A stretch of 64,000 nt of DNA from Chelydra serpentina (GCA_037349315.1 JBAIAC010000008.1:37484001-37548000), one strand, 5' to 3'; shown: positions 1 to 12,797, counted from the stretch's first letter. A program made the numbers and translations. The notes: generated by a model from the sequence alone, not told the origin.

Positions 1-2299
1 CATCTACTTTTGCCACTCAGGCAATGCAAAAGGCAGACTCTGACCCTCACTGGCCAGCTGAGAATTCCTCTAGTGTCGGGAAGTTCCCAGCAAGCATAAA
101 GCAGCATAGCCAGCTTCTATAGCAACTCCTCCCCAGCATTGCAGTGTAGAGAGACAAGGGTGGAGCACATCCATTCTCTACTACTTCTCATCTGGCCTAT
201 GGTCTCACAGGGACCATAGATAGAAAGTGTAAATAAGGGCAATCCCTTAGCTGCTCTAATTTACACTGGTGAGCTAGGTTAGCACATCTGCACCATGATA
301 ATCCCTCCTCCCCCTCTTCCCTAGATCTTGACTGGATATTGATACAGGAGAGAATTTGGGTTATAGTCTCGATCATTTTTGCAAATGTCAAGATATTGTC
401 TTCTAAAATAGTTGAAAAATTTTCCTAACAGGGAAAGGCACCTCATTCATGGGATGGAGCTTCTCTGCTTATAGTTTTGAGTGTGTGCATTTATATACTG
501 TCTGTACAAGAGAAGCGCTTTCAAATGAAGTAAAATGGCTGCATGTTTGCAGCTCTATTGTAATGTATATTTTAGCTGATTCAATTCCTCTCTGAGATCA
601 AGTAGTAGGTGACTTGCAACACAGAGAGCAACTTCTTGAAAGTCAGAGTGCTGGATATGTGGTAGGAATGTGCTTTCTGGGGAGTAATACCTCACGGTGA
701 GAGATTTAGCAGCAGTTTTCACTTTGTACAGCTGAGTACTATATTACAATACCTCTAACTTCAGCACATTAGAAACTCTTTCATGTATAAAATATTTGTA
801 TCCCCAAAGATACCATCTTCTAGCATTGTTTAGTTCCCACATGCAGAGCCCAAATCCAGCATGCACACACCTCCTGGGTAAAACTCTTCCTTTCTTTCCC
901 ATTTCCTGGTCAACAGTCAGACTGCATGGGTCAGAGAGTGAGTTCTGCAGATTCTTGGGCTCCCCAATAGGAGATACAGGCAACTCTATTGCAGTGATAA
1001 TGATGATTGATGTGAAAACTGGCATGGGTAACTGAAGAAGATGGATCTACTCTGCCAGAGCACCTCCTTTGCTTCCCTGCCCCTATGTAGGTATTTTTAA
1101 AGGGCAAATGCATTGTCACCCTAAGGCTGCTTTTTAAATCTTCTAAAACTTTCTGCTCCAGTTGAACTCTTCACTTTGTACTTGAGTAAGGTGATGTGAC
1201 TGATGCAACCTGATGTGACACATCACAGAGTGACTCCACACTTAGAAAATTTAAAATGTCAAGAGTTCTGAGAAATGAGTGAAAGAAAATGCATTTTTAA
1301 ATGCAAATGAAAGGCCTTTACCAGTCTTTTCTCCTTCCTCCGCCCCTCTGCCCCCAAATAAATAAACAAGCTAACCATGGAAGATTGGGTACTAGTTTAC
1401 TTTTTTTATGGTGGCAAAATGCTTCAGTCCATTCTCCTTCAACTCACATGATTCCAACTAGTGTGTACATCAAGGAGACTATCCCCTTCCCACTGGCAAT
1501 GAATTGGAAGGCTTCTTTCCCCCAGACTCTTAGAGGATGCTATTGCTAATTACATGATGAATCTTCCACCTCACCAAATCATTCCAGAACCAAAGAGTTC
1601 TGATGACTCCTGAGAATCAGAAACCCTGTATCCCAGGCAGGAGACTTCTGCATCAGTCACCAAGCTCTGCCTACTGGCCCTGTCTTTTGCATCTGTAGTT
1701 AAAAATAAGATCCAGTTAGAAAGTAACTTCATGGAGAAATCCAATAGCGCTATGTGTAAGAAAATGGTATAATGTTTTTAAGGGAGCAGAGTGGAGTTAC
1801 CTCTTGCATCCAGCTAGTGATTCCAGACAGGACCAGAAGCAGCCAGGCAGGGACTGCTGCATTGGGAGGTAAAATGGGGCCCAACCTGTCACCCTTTGGA
1901 TCCAGAACAATGTAGGGAAGACTCCCCATACTCTGACACCACTGGGAATCAGGTAGTGCCTCCTCTGCCTCTCTACACTATGTCTTGGGGGAACAACTGC
2001 AGAAAGCAGCCACCCAGAGACTCCTGCCAGTAGGAACAGGAACAGTCAAAGCAGAGACTTTTGAACCTCTGGGCATTCCAGGTAAAACCATAGAATGTTC
2101 TGACATTCTCTTCCCTGTGCTAATTGGCTGTTTGTGCCAGCTTGCCCCCTCCCTCACCATCTCTTCACCTCAGATTCACTCCACACCTTCCCCGCCCTGT
2201 CCCCCTCACTCTCCTTCCTTCCCCTTCCCTTTTCTTTCCATTTAGCTGATCCCCTCCTAGATTACCACCCCTGCAAAACCCCAAATGAAATCACATAAA
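1..2299. other. anonymous non-coding DNA
   Basis: I see no gene, RNA or recognisable repeat here. Open frames are under 100 codons, overlap each other on both strands and show no domain. A pyrimidine-rich tract lies at about 2190-2240, just before the first SINE. Confidence 0.6.
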
Positions 2300-2479
2300 G
2301 GGGCGGAGGGATAGCTCAGTGGTTTGAGCATTGGCCTGCTAAACCCAGGGTTTTGAGTTCAATCCTTGAGGGGGCCATTTGGGGATCTGGGGCAAAAATT
2401 GGGGATTGGTCCTGCTTTGATCAGGGGGTTGGACTAGATGACCTCCTAAGGTACCTTCCAACCCTGATATTCTATGATT
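2300..2479 (+). mobile_element. tRNA-derived SINE, turtle CryI type
   Basis: The 5' head reads GGATAGCTCAGTGGTTTGAG (A-box-like), followed by GAGTTCAATCCTTGAG (B-box-like): a tRNA-derived RNA polymerase III promoter. The body carries GGGGATTGGTCCTGCTTTGA, then GGACTAGATGACCTCC, and it ends in ATTCTATGATT, the CR1-type 3' tail. This head-plus-CR1-tail structure is the turtle polIII/SINE. The copy is near full length. A point change (GGTTTTGAG for the usual GGTTGTGAG) alters the B-box region. No clear target duplication was found. Confidence 0.93.
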
Positions 2480-2599
2480 AACTAACATGCCGTTTTCTGC
2501 CATCACATTGTTCACCCTGCTGGTGTCTGCTAGCTTGTCCTGCTCCCTTAGTCTGTCTTGTCTATTTAGACATCGTTGTCCCATTGTTTCCATGCACTC

Positions 2600-2750
2600 C
2601 CTTGTTTGTCAGTATCCCTCTGTTGTCTCTTCTCTTATACTTATATTGTAAACTCTTTGGAACAGGAACTGTCTTTTTATTCTGTGTTTGTTCAGCACCT
2701 AGCACAATGGGCTCTTGATCCAGGCTGAGACTACTAGGCTCTACAATAAT
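2600..2750 (+). mobile_element. L2-like 3' tail fragment (ancient repeat)
   Basis: The segment reads TTGTAAACTCTTTGGAACAG, then a T-rich stretch, then TTCAGCACCTAGCACAATGG, ending in CTCTACAATAATAC. This is the layout of L2-clade 3' ends (gtaagctc...gggcaggg...tagcaca...). The same family occurs on the minus strand at 4118-4215 and 47100-47235, so it is a dispersed repeat. Divergence is high. The exact family name is uncertain. Confidence 0.6.
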
Positions 2751-4117
2751 ACAGGAAAACAACAGTGTGTGATTGGTTGCCCTTGTGAGGAAGCTTTTCT
2801 TCTGCTGCTCTGGGTGCTACTGTTTATTCCTTCCCTTGCCCAGTCCAATGCCGACTCATGTTCAAGAGTTTGTTTTGGTTTGGGACACATTACTGTCTGT
2901 TTGCTACCTCTGCCTGTTTATTTTTAAGCCCAGTATTCATTACTGTATATTTGTCAGCATTTAGTATGATTTGCCACATCAGCCTGTTTACAAACCCTTT
3001 TGAATTTGACTCACTGCAATTTCCATGCTCTCTCAGTTCCCCTCACTTTTGCATTATTAGCAAATTTGATTTGTCTCCCTTCGGTGCCAGTCTGTAGGTC
3101 ATTTATATTGTTTGAAAGCAGCAGAGGACCAAGCAGTGACCATGTGCAAGTTCAATTGCTATTAAACCAAGTTAGACAAAATTCTCGTGTGGCACATTGT
3201 GTGCATTCTCTAGCTTGTCTATTGAAGCCCACTTTTCATTTACAATTTATCTGTGCCATGCCATAGATAAGCAGTGGAATGATGATGTTACTGACCTCTC
3301 ATACAATGAGCTGTCAGAAGAATTTTACCTAGTGGAGAGGGGACACAAGTATTTCCAAAGAGTATATTATGTTAAAGTGAAGAGCTCTAACTATAATTTT
3401 TCTCTGCTGTAATAGCTATAGAACTTTGCTATCTCAAACATTTATTAACCTTTACTTGAGGTGTACTAAAATAAATGTTTAGAAGCACTAGCAACATTTC
3501 ATTCTTTCTTTTGCCTCTCTGTCTGGTGTAGACATGTTCTGTATATCCCACTAGCATTTGATTTAAGTACTTAAATAGTCTTCTTTTGGTTTTGAAGCCC
3601 TTTGATTAGAAGGGTCCAGTTATCAGAGTATTAACTTTCTGCTCCTCTTTTTTTATGTCAGAAGACAGCTCCAGTCCTTCTGAGGCAGTGACTGAATATT
3701 TCTTTTATTCTTTTATTTTTGTGTTTCTCTTTTCGGTATAACTTTGCTATATATATGGTAGCTGATGTACATGCTATGCACATATGCTCCACCTGGGACT
3801 GTGAAGTCAAGAAAACCTTCCCCAGACTCAGTTGCAGGATATGATATGCTGCGTTCACTCTGCCTACTAAAATACAACCTATTCTCTCAGGGCACCCATT
3901 CCTTACTGATCAGAAAATTGGAACCCCAGATTATCTATATAGTATTGCACTGCTTACCAGCCAAGTTATTATGAAGCCCTTTCTTGATTGATCTACTCAT
4001 GCAAATTTGCCACCATGTTTATCTTTTCTGGTTTAGGCCAATTTAGGACCAAATACTATAACTGCAAAATGTTCTGTCACAGGGTTTTACACTGCTGCCC
4101 ATCACTATACTATCTGA
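2751..4117. other. anonymous non-coding DNA
   Basis: AT-rich sequence with only short overlapping reading frames, none with a recognisable domain or a methionine in good context. No repeat was recognised by eye. Confidence 0.5.
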
Positions 4118-4215
4118 GTGCCTTTCATGTACTGTTACTACTGATGTCTCGAAGCCCTAGTCATGGACTAGGACACCAGTGCTAGGTGCTGTACAGAGAA
4201 CAAAAATAGATTAGC
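4118..4215 (-). mobile_element. L2-like 3' tail fragment (ancient repeat)
   Basis: Plus-strand text runs AGCCCTAGTCATGGACTAGG, CAGTGCTAGGTGCTGTACAG, AGAACAAAAATAG. Its reverse complement matches the family seen at 2600-2750 (the ...TGTTCAGCACCTAGCACAATGG... portion). It is short and diverged. Confidence 0.5.
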
Positions 4216-6113
4216 AGTAGCAAAACTAAAAAGTTTGAGTGAGTTGCAATTGTCTCTGTCTACTGAGGTTGTCTAGAACTAACTGTCATATTCATTCAGT
4301 GAATTTGTGTTTAATATGCTGTACATTCTCATTCAAGAGAAATAGTTGAACATATTCATTTGAAAGACTGGAATGCATATTTTCATCCTGCTGTCTAGCA
4401 ATATTCTTATATGGTATAATAAATAAATATCCTTTCTTCTGCAATCTTTTCCATTTTATGTACTAAAGTAAATGTGATCCTTGAGAAAAGACATTTTATT
4501 TCCTAGCATCTTGGTTTGATAATATCTCTGTAGAGAATTAGCCACTTAAATGACCAAACCCTCTGGCATATGATAGAGCTGAGACTGGTAATTAACCCTA
4601 ATTGGATACTAATGATACAAGCATGGAGGGAGAGCTCATAGATCAGGCTCTGATATATCTGGTAGTCTGGAGACAGGTGCTTAATGTTGCAGGTTCTTTC
4701 CTTGTGGAGGACTTCTGTTGCAATAGAATGCTACCAATCACTTCTGCATTCTGTTAGGAAGGGCCACCTGAAGAAGACTCCATTTTAAAGCCCTTATAGT
4801 TAGAGGACCAGGCTAAAGAACAGATTTCAACTATGAGTCACTCATAGACTTGCCCCAAATTAGGGAAATGTTGGCCCAGAAGTCCCCCCCTTTCTGAAAC
4901 AGAGAGACTACTTTCAGGAAAAGTGACTCATTAGTTACAGTGGGGCTTGACGTTTTTGCAGATAGAGCACTGGCAAGAACCTATGAGGTAAATGTGACGG
5001 GGGAAACTCTGTAATGGTAACTAAATCACTATCTTTCACAGAACAATGACCTTTGACCTGATTCCCTTCAGGGAGTACACAGATACTCTCTGCATGTGTC
5101 TTGAAGTAAAAACAACAAATTTCAGAAGCACAGTATACCTACACTGTGGATCACTCCCTGCATCTAGGTAACCCCCATCTGAGGGGCACAGAGATATCAT
5201 AGACCTGGGACATACCAACTTCACAACTCAGAATCAAGTAGAATGTGCACATTATAACCCATTCTCCCTGCTGACAGGACTTGTCTGCTTGGGTAATTTG
5301 AAGCAGACCTGTGGCAGGCCTTTCTGTTTCTCCCAAAAACTGAGCTAAGCAGCTGCTCTGGTCTAGTCTGGCACCTGTTATCAAGGTAGATCTGACATGA
5401 CTTCCTCCTATAGGCCAATCTAGCTGAACTCCTTCTCTCCAGCATGTCTGGTCTGCACCTTCCTAGAACAATGTCAGATCTAGTCTAGCTCAGCTTCCCT
5501 GTTACAGCAAGTTCCCTCTGAGTATGTTATTCAATAGGGCATCAATCCTCCTTGTATGACAGCTTTACTTGGTACCCCTCACTCAAAAATCTCCATCCCC
5601 CTTCAGTCCTTCACAAGCTAGGGTAACCAGTGCAGGCAACATTCCTATTTCCCCAACATGCATAAGCTTATCCAAACAATCCAACGATGAAATAAACTGT
5701 GCCTATCACAATACAAATTAAAAAATAATGTTACGGCTACCAAAAATACCAGCTTCTTGAGAGCCCTAACAGTTCACTTTGTTGTTCTTTCTTCTCCAAT
5801 TAGAATGTATATATTTATAATACGTAATCTCTTCCATATATTAAAACTTTCAGTAACTGGTCCAACATTCCTTTATTAGACTGGAAACTCTAAGATGCAG
5901 TAACCACCTTTTATGCTGTCTGTACAACATCCAATACAGCTCTGATTGGGACACACAGACGCACTGTATTACAAATGATAAATAATGTTGATATTAACTC
6001 ATCCTCTCTCTAATCATGTGTTGCATAGATGACCCTGTGCCTGCTGACAGGGTGTGGGGGAGGGCACAACCGTAGAGCAGCTCTGGTCATGCCCCCACCC
6101 TCGGCAGCCCCTC
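4216..6113. other. anonymous non-coding DNA with a weak L2-like tail near 5860-5960
   Basis: No gene seen. Around 5870-5960 the text GACTGGAAACTCTAAGATGC, CTGTCTGTACAACATCCAAT, GTATTACAAATGATAAATAA has the word order of the L2-like tails elsewhere in the window but is much more diverged. The 5221-5445 frames overlap on both sides and show no domain. Confidence 0.4.
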
Positions 6114-6118
6114 CCCTC

Positions 6119-7220
6119 TGTGATGGGTTCCCCCCGGGGTGCCACCTGGAACTGGGGTACCACTGAGCCCAGCTGGCCCACCAGCCTGGGCTCCCTTTAT
6201 ACTGTACTGCTGTGACAGGCCCTCAATTCCCCCCCCAGCACACATACAGGTAGGGACACACCCAGCTGAAGCTACACACACATATTCTGAGATCAGCTCT
6301 GCATGGGAAAGCTCAGCTAAGGCACTCCCAGTTCCTATGGCACGCACCCCCATCTGAAATGTAAACCCAAAATTATACCACCTTGCGCTGCACAGGGAAA
6401 TGTACAGCATAAGCTCATAAAATTCACCCCTCCCTCAACGTGGAGAGAGCTATGCAACAGCTTTCTACCCAAAGTTATAATTTCCATGCACAGGTTTTAG
6501 ACAAAACAAAAACAAGTTTATTAACTACAAAAGATAGAATTTAAGTGATTATAAGTGATAGGAAACAGATCAAAGCAGATTTCCTAGCAAATAAACAAAA
6601 CCAGAAACTGAGCTTAACACACTTCATAGGTAGGATATGAATGAGCAAATTCTCATCCTCAATGATAAACAGGCTGGCAGATTCTTAAGACACAAATTGC
6701 TTCTAGCCTGGGACCATCACTTCCACAGTTCTGTCTTTATTCCTCAGGTGTTTCCAGATGTAATGTTGTAGGAGGAGTGAGGTACCATCATGATGTCATT
6801 GTCCCCCTTTTATATCTTCTTCCCACTTGTTGGAAAGTGCTTTTGCTGTGACCTGGGTCAAACAGTTTCCATTGTGTAGTGCTATTTCTGAGAGGTTTCT
6901 ATGGTACACAATTCCTGGGGTAATCCTTGTGCTTGTGTGCATTGCCTTAATATGCCATTAACATTGTCTGGTCTTTTTACTCTTGTACCTGAAAGGCTGC
7001 TTGTGGGTGTTTTCAACCTCACAACATGTTTCAGTAACACACACATAGCCAAACTTCATAAATTCACATACGATGGTAGCATACCATCACATACAATCCA
7101 ATGAAATATTAATGTCTAGCAGCTCAAGACTTTTAGAATGATACCTCACAAGGCATACTTTGTACAACACACATCCTAATTACATGATAGTGGTGAATAT
7201 TGGGGTGCCAGGGTGTCACA
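6119..7220 (-). mobile_element. solo LTR of an LTR retroelement
   Basis: On the plus strand the unit opens TGTGATGGG and closes GGGTGTCACA, so on its own (minus) strand it begins TGTGACACCC and ends CCCATCACA, giving TG...CA ends. The five bases CCCTC flank both ends (6114-6118 and 7221-7225): a perfect target duplication. On the minus strand there is a TATA box (ATATAAAAGG, near 6806-6816) and downstream an AATAAA (6517-6522), in the right order for U3-R-U5. No internal region, gag or pol lies next to it, so it is a solo LTR. With 5-bp TSDs it could be ERV or Ty3/Gypsy; the LTR alone does not decide. It interrupts a GC-rich block (about 6040-6118 and 7221-7400). Confidence 0.85.
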
Positions 7221-7420
7221 CCCTCCCCTTCCAGAAAGCAGCAACCCCTCCATGCAGCTCTGCTGCCTTTCCGTGCCCGGTGGAGCTCGCTGGCTCAGCT
7301 GCTCTGCAGGGAGGGGGCCTGGCCACACCATGTGACTGATCAATCTGGGAGGAGGAGGTGTGACCCCATATACTCCCCCACATGTCACCACTGATGTGTT
7401 GGCTAGGCAAGTCAACAGGA
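7221..7420. other. GC-rich block interrupted by the LTR
   Basis: GC-rich sequence continues across the LTR from about 6040-6118 to here, so it was probably one insertion target. It looks like part of an older repeat, but I could not identify ends or family. Frames on both strands are mutual shadows. Confidence 0.3.
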
Positions 7421-7502
7421 GGAAGAATTAAAAGCTTTTCATTTATTTTTTCTGACTAATCTAATCAATATCTGTGTCAATAAAGTTTACTTCAAGAAAA
7501 AT

Positions 7503-7552
7503 GTCAGACTAGATGATCACAATGGTCCCTTCTGGCCTTATAAGTTATGATC
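7503..7552 (+). mobile_element. CR1 LINE 3' end fragment
   Basis: GTCAGACTAGATGATCACAA, GGTCCCTTCTGGCCTTATAA and TTATGATCC form the terminal part of a CR1 3' UTR (compare GGACTAGATGACC...GGTCCCTTCC in the SINE tails). Only about 50 bp remain, severely 5'-truncated as is usual for CR1. Confidence 0.7.
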
Positions 7553-8132
7553 CATAACTGTGTATGCATTTTTAAAATTTTGAGTATCAGCTTGTGATGT
7601 CTATTTCATAGGGCAACAAAATGTTGACAATATGAAGGATGTGCTGATGCCAGAAGGTACAGAACACAACACATTATTAAACTTTTTCATAGGTCATAAT
7701 TTGAATGATGGTCTTACAGGTACTTTTGGTTTGAAAATGAAAAATGAAGTTCTTAAAACCAACTACACACAAGCAATAAATAGCATACAATGGATGGGCT
7801 GTGTCAGCATTTGAAGACACGTATAAAAAAGCTTATGGTGATTTCAGTAAAAGTACTAAATATTTAACACCACAAAGTGAACACAGGATCCCCCATTACC
7901 TAAAAATAAATGTGATATAACTTTTGTAGTTTTGTTTATTGATGACATTATAGCAGAGTTATGAATAATGTACTGTGCAATTTGCCATGTAATAACCTTT
8001 TAGTAAATCAAATATCTTTAATTGGATAATGCAATATCTGATTGCCACAGTAGATATTTTTCAACCTGGATCAGGGAAGTGCCACGGGTTCTTAGCTATA
8101 TAATTAAAAGAAATTAATCATGATTCCATAGT

Positions 8133-9432
8133 TAGGGCCCTACCAAATTCACAGTCCATTTTGGTCAATTTCATGGTCATAGGATTTTTTAAATCCTCAA
8201 TTTCACGGTTTCCACTATTTACATCTGAAATTTCCCGGTGTTATACTCATGGGGGTCCTGACCCAAAGATAGTTGTGGGGGGATCGCAAGACTATTGTAG
8301 GGGAGTTGCGGTATTGCCACCCTTACTTCTGCGCACTGCTGCTGAGGGAGGTATTGCCTTCAGAGCTGGACAGCTGGAGAGCAGTGGGCAGCGCAGATGG
8401 GAAGTTAGCATGGTATGGGGGGGATCATCACTTTTTTGTGGGGGTCAGGGCTGGCTTTATGAGTGGGTGATTATCCAGGGCCCAATGGTTGGGGGGGGCA
8501 CTGTGATTTCCTCCCCCGCCCCCCTGCACGCAGCCAGCCAAACACCCCTTTAGCCCCTGAGCACTGGGCCCAGAGCCGGGGAGGGGCAGAGCTGGGGGCC
8601 AGGGCACCAGAATCTTTGTAGAAGTGAGGGAGCACCAGCCCCAGAACCGGGAGTCATACCCCGCCCACTTTTTAACATGAGTGTAGTTTGTGGGGTAGGG
8701 GATGCCATTGCCCCCCATAAAATGGAAGCCTCGGGCAGACACAGAGTGGCGCCAGCAAGGGCTTTGCTTCCGTGGTGGGGGAAATGTATAATGGTGATCA
8801 ACTCCTCTCCCACAAAGCATAGACCACTCCACGCCTTCCCAAGATTTGCATTTGGGCGGGGGCAATGCTGCCCCCTGCCACCCCAAATACACCCATGTTA
8901 AAAAGTGGGGGTATGGCCACTGGCCCCCCCACTTCTGGCACTGTTGGATGGTGGCACCCCAGCTAGAGGCTCCTATCATGTGCCAGGCTCCAGCTGCTAG
9001 TCCTGGCCAGGCTGGGGAAGGATGGGACTTCCTCTTTCTCTGCAGGGGCCGCTCCCAGGCCGGGTCAGACCCACCTCCAGAAACCACTTCTGGCTGCAAG
9101 AAGCTCCATGGCTGCTCCCTGTACAGTGACCCCGTCCTCCTGTGGCTAGGAAGCGATGGGGCAGGAAGTGGGGTGGGGGTGAAGTGCTTCCTGCACCCAT
9201 GGGAGGTTCCTGGAACTAGGTCTGACCTGTACCTGGGAGAGGCCCCTGCAGGAGAAGAGGAAGTTCCATCCCAATGCAGTCCCACCAGGACTAGCAGCTG
9301 GAGCCTAGTGCATGGTAGGAACCCTGGCTGGGGCACCTCCAATCCTGCCCCTCCCTGGCAGATTTCACTGGTGCAACCAGATTTCACGGTCTGTAACACA
9401 TTTTTCACAGCTGTGAATTTGGTAGGGCCTTA
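8133..9432. mobile_element. hAT-type non-autonomous DNA transposon, 1.3 kb
   Basis: Terminal inverted repeats: left TAGGGCCCTACCAAATTCAC, right end GTGAATTTGGTAGGGCCTTA. The 8-bp sequence TCCATAGT lies directly outside both ends (8125-8132 and 9433-9440), a perfect hAT-length target duplication. The interior is GC-rich and contains a second inverted repeat (about 8650-8735 against 8850-8920, sharing CACTTTTTAACATG and its complement). The long frames inside (326 codons on minus, 197 on plus) have biased composition and no transposase motif, so the element is non-autonomous. It has CACGG-type sub-terminal repeats (TTCACGG near both ends). Confidence 0.9.
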
Positions 9433-9440
9433 TCCATAGT

Positions 9441-11063
9441 GAAAAATCCCCCTGGTAATTGTGAAAAATGAGCTGAACTGATGACTTTCGTGTCACATAA
9501 CTGAAGAAAACAATGGAAAGGGCCCACAGACTGAAGGTATTTCACTCTTCAGTGATCAGTTCTTGTCTGGGGGCTAACAACAAAGAGGGAGTTTGGTATG
9601 AAGATTAAAAAAAAGAAGAAGAAGACGACAAACAACTATGGACAGGTGCACATTGCACAGAGAACTCCTAACCACAAAACCAACACATCCAGATGAGAGC
9701 AGCTATTCCCGCATCTAACTCACTGCAGGAGAATTAGTCTTGCCTAGAACTGGATGAACTCCTACTTGCTGCATTGCTGTGGTACGAAGTTGAAGTTTCT
9801 GCGAGTCAGAAATACCACAGCACACAAAGTGGGAGGAACTCATCAAGCTAGCTCCCAGTTCTTGGAAGCTTTGCAGGAAGTTGGGCTCCTTTGACAGACT
9901 GACATTTCTGTTTAAATAGGTTGGCTTGTCATGGAGACAAGATTCACAGTCTTTGGGGCTTGTAAGGCCACCAAAGGTATCTTGTGTTGAGTTAGGCACT
10001 TTGTTATAACCTCTATTTGACCTTATTTGACTCATTTTGAGCTGTCTTTCATGTCTCCTGGACACTTTCTTTGTTTACTCAGCCTCTCTTATCCCCTTCT
10101 TGATTTCTTATGCATTCCCTGGCCAATTTACAGAAAAGAGCCTGGCTCAGCCATGGAAGAGTGCAATACCTTCAGGCACTAGCTCCTTTATACTTCTTTT
10201 CCAAGTTAACTGACAACCAGACAAGATTCGGAAGCTCACCCCCACATTGGGATATTTAATAGAGACCCTAGTTTAATTACCAAGAGAATTAAACAATTAA
10301 ACCCTAGTTTAATTCACTCATCCAACTTTTAGAGCAAGAGCTTATACACTGAAGAATTCTAGTGTCATTTTCCATTGGCTTTACTGTATAATTTATCTTC
10401 AGTTACTTAAAAGGAAAACAAATACTTTTTTTCAAAGCACTGTCGAATGGATAAGTATAGATTTTGGAGCTGGGAAATCTTGTTTCTTTATAGGTCAGCC
10501 ACAAACTAAAGCATATTACTTACAGTGTGGTGTTGGGCAAAAAAGGGCGCTTTTCTACTCATAAAGTCTACATTCTGTGTGTATGCTTAGTCATAGCTTC
10601 TCTTTGCTTTAGTGGAAATACTATTTTTTTACCTCCTTAGTACTGCAGAGGAATTCAGCTCAGAGGTTGCGAACTGGATTATTCTGTTCCTTCTTATGAA
10701 ACCAGCAACAGAATCACTTAATAAATTCTAGTTACTGAGCTACTCAGTGTTGTGTGCAAGCTCATTTAAGTTAATCAGGTTGTGCAGGTATTATCTAAGG
10801 CTCAATGTGAGGATAATGAATAGGTGTAATTGAGGGCTTAATTTGGCCAATATAACTTTTAATCCTGGTGATTAGACCTGATTAGAATTAAGAAATACAT
10901 TTCCAAAGTCATCGGGATAAATTCTGCTCTCAGATACATGGGTGTAAATCTGGAGTAATTCCATCCATTGACCCTTACATATTTTTCTGCTAATTTTTAC
11001 TCAGGAGTATTTTAATCCTTGGAACATAGATATTTCCCAGACTGTAAAACACAGTAGCACAGA
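9441..11063. other. anonymous non-coding DNA
   Basis: No gene or RNA seen. The minus frame at 9715-10065 (116 codons) shows no domain. A short direct repeat CCCTAGTTTAATT occurs at about 10265 and 10301 around an inverted TTAATT/AATTAA motif. Confidence 0.5.
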
Positions 11064-11248
11064 GGGGGGGAGGGATAGCTCAGTGGTTTGAGCATTGGCC
11101 TGCTAAACACAGGGTTGTGAGTTCAATCCTTGAGGGGGCCATTTAGGGATCTGGGGCAAAAATTGGGGATTGGTCCTGCTTTGAGCAGGGGGTTGGACTA
11201 GATGACCTCCTAAGGTCCCTTCCAACTCTGATGATCTATGATTCTATG
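11064..11248 (+). mobile_element. tRNA-derived SINE, turtle CryI type
   Basis: Full-length copy: GGATAGCTCAGTGGTTTGAG head, GAGTTCAATCCTTGAG B-box region, GGGGATTGGTCCTGCTTTGA body, and a terminal ATGATTCTATG repeat. It is closely similar to the copies at 2300, 33482 and 38786. The 5' end runs into a G tract, so the exact start is uncertain by a few bases. Confidence 0.94.
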
Positions 11249-11316
11249 AGAGGTAGTGAATAGGTGGACCACAGGCCAAATCTGGACCACCAGATGCTTT
11301 TGAACGGACCCCAACA

Positions 11317-11352
11317 TCATCTTCTTCTTCATCATCATCTTCTTCTTCTTCT
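11317..11352. repeat. CTT/CAT trinucleotide repeat
   Basis: Mixed TTC and ATC triplets (CATCTTCTTCTTCATCATC...). It gives runs of acidic or basic residues in antisense frames, which are not evidence of coding. Confidence 0.8.
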
Positions 11353-12797
11353 CCTCTGGAGTCTGGACCTTGACTATACCTTGACCAAGAAATTTGGATT
11401 TCAACAAAAAATAATTGCTACCCCTGCAGTAGCAGTTGTACTCTGCACATTCTAAATCCCATTAATTAGTAGAGCATATGCATTTGTGGCCCATTAGGTG
11501 GCAGTAGGAAATACTGTACAATTAGGGCTGGGTCAAGTTTGTTTCTGGCTTGGCCAGAAAGGGGTGAGCAAGAGCCATTCTCCAACTATCTCCCCTGGTT
11601 CAGCTACTCAAGGGTCACACACAATTGCAAGAAAGAAGATTTAGGCCCTGATTCATCAAGGCACTCAGCATGTGGTTAAGTCTCCATTGGATTTGCTAAA
11701 TACAAGGTCTATATTTTATTTTTCTCATAATCTTGGAAATGTCTCTGTTCTAAGGATTAAAATATTTCTTTGAGCAACAGCTCACTTCATTAAAAAAAAA
11801 TATGACCACATTCCAAAAAATGCAACATATAACAGTTTAATTAAAACAAGGATCACAGCATTTCCAGCTATATCCAGTATTGGAACTATCCAGTACTCTG
11901 ATCGCATTTATTAATAATTTACTACAGTATTAACATTAACATAATAAATACAGTTCTAATTACAGGAACTCTACATACAATTACTGAAGGAACAATCATC
12001 ATTAGCACGAGAGCTTTGTTATTGCGTTTGAGGGGGCATAATTTGCAGTTTTATTTCTCACTGAAAGTTCTTCCAAGACAAATAGCAACTGTTTAGGATT
12101 AGAAATTAGCGGATCAGTTTTGCCTGAATACTGGGGTACTTGAAGCACTGAAGGTCACATCAAAGTAAACATTAGGTCCACCTTAGGTTCCTTACTCAGA
12201 TTAACCTCTCATTGGCCGCCATGAGACTCTGCTCAGGCCAGAAATCTGCTAATTTCTAATCCTAAACCTCTACTAGACAATCTAGATGCAAAACTGGGGA
12301 ACTGTATTTTTTAAATCAAAATGTTGTTAACTTTTTCTGTTTGTTGGCCTCATGGAAGAAGCAGATCTTTAGGCGGAGTTTTAATGACCACAAAAAGGGG
12401 AAGTTGTATTCTGTGCTTATCTGAAATGTGCCTATTTGATCAACTCTGCTATTTTTTGTTGATAAATTTCATAGACGCCCACCATATAAAACCTAATGTA
12501 TTTGAATAAGGACCTTGCAAATGGGCTCCCCAATTCTATAATAAAACAAATATTCTTGCAGAAGGATGAATGGGTAATGTAAGGTTGGTGTTATATGCCA
12601 ACTGAGCTATGTATAATAGAAATCACCATGCTATACTGCAATAATTCTTGTTAACTGGAATCCTAAAATGGTTTCCATTGTTCAATTAAGTCTTGTGCTC
12701 TTTGAGAATATTCAAACATGAATAATAAATGTTGACCCTCGACATAAATAAATATGCCTGTTCTGAATAATCTTATACATGAAAGCTTACATTAGTG
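11353..12797. other. anonymous non-coding DNA
   Basis: AT-rich, with no recognised repeat or gene. The only open frame above 60 codons (12321-12509) has no recognisable feature. Confidence 0.5.

Noticed and set aside
2200..2245. pyrimidine tract considered as a splice or promoter element
   Set aside because: No exon or transcript feature lies near it; simple low-complexity sequence explains it.
8428..9408. 326-codon open frame on minus, the second longest in the window
   Set aside because: It lies inside a non-autonomous hAT element, has GC-driven composition (Pro, Gly, Trp rich), overlaps a 197-codon frame on plus and shows no domain.
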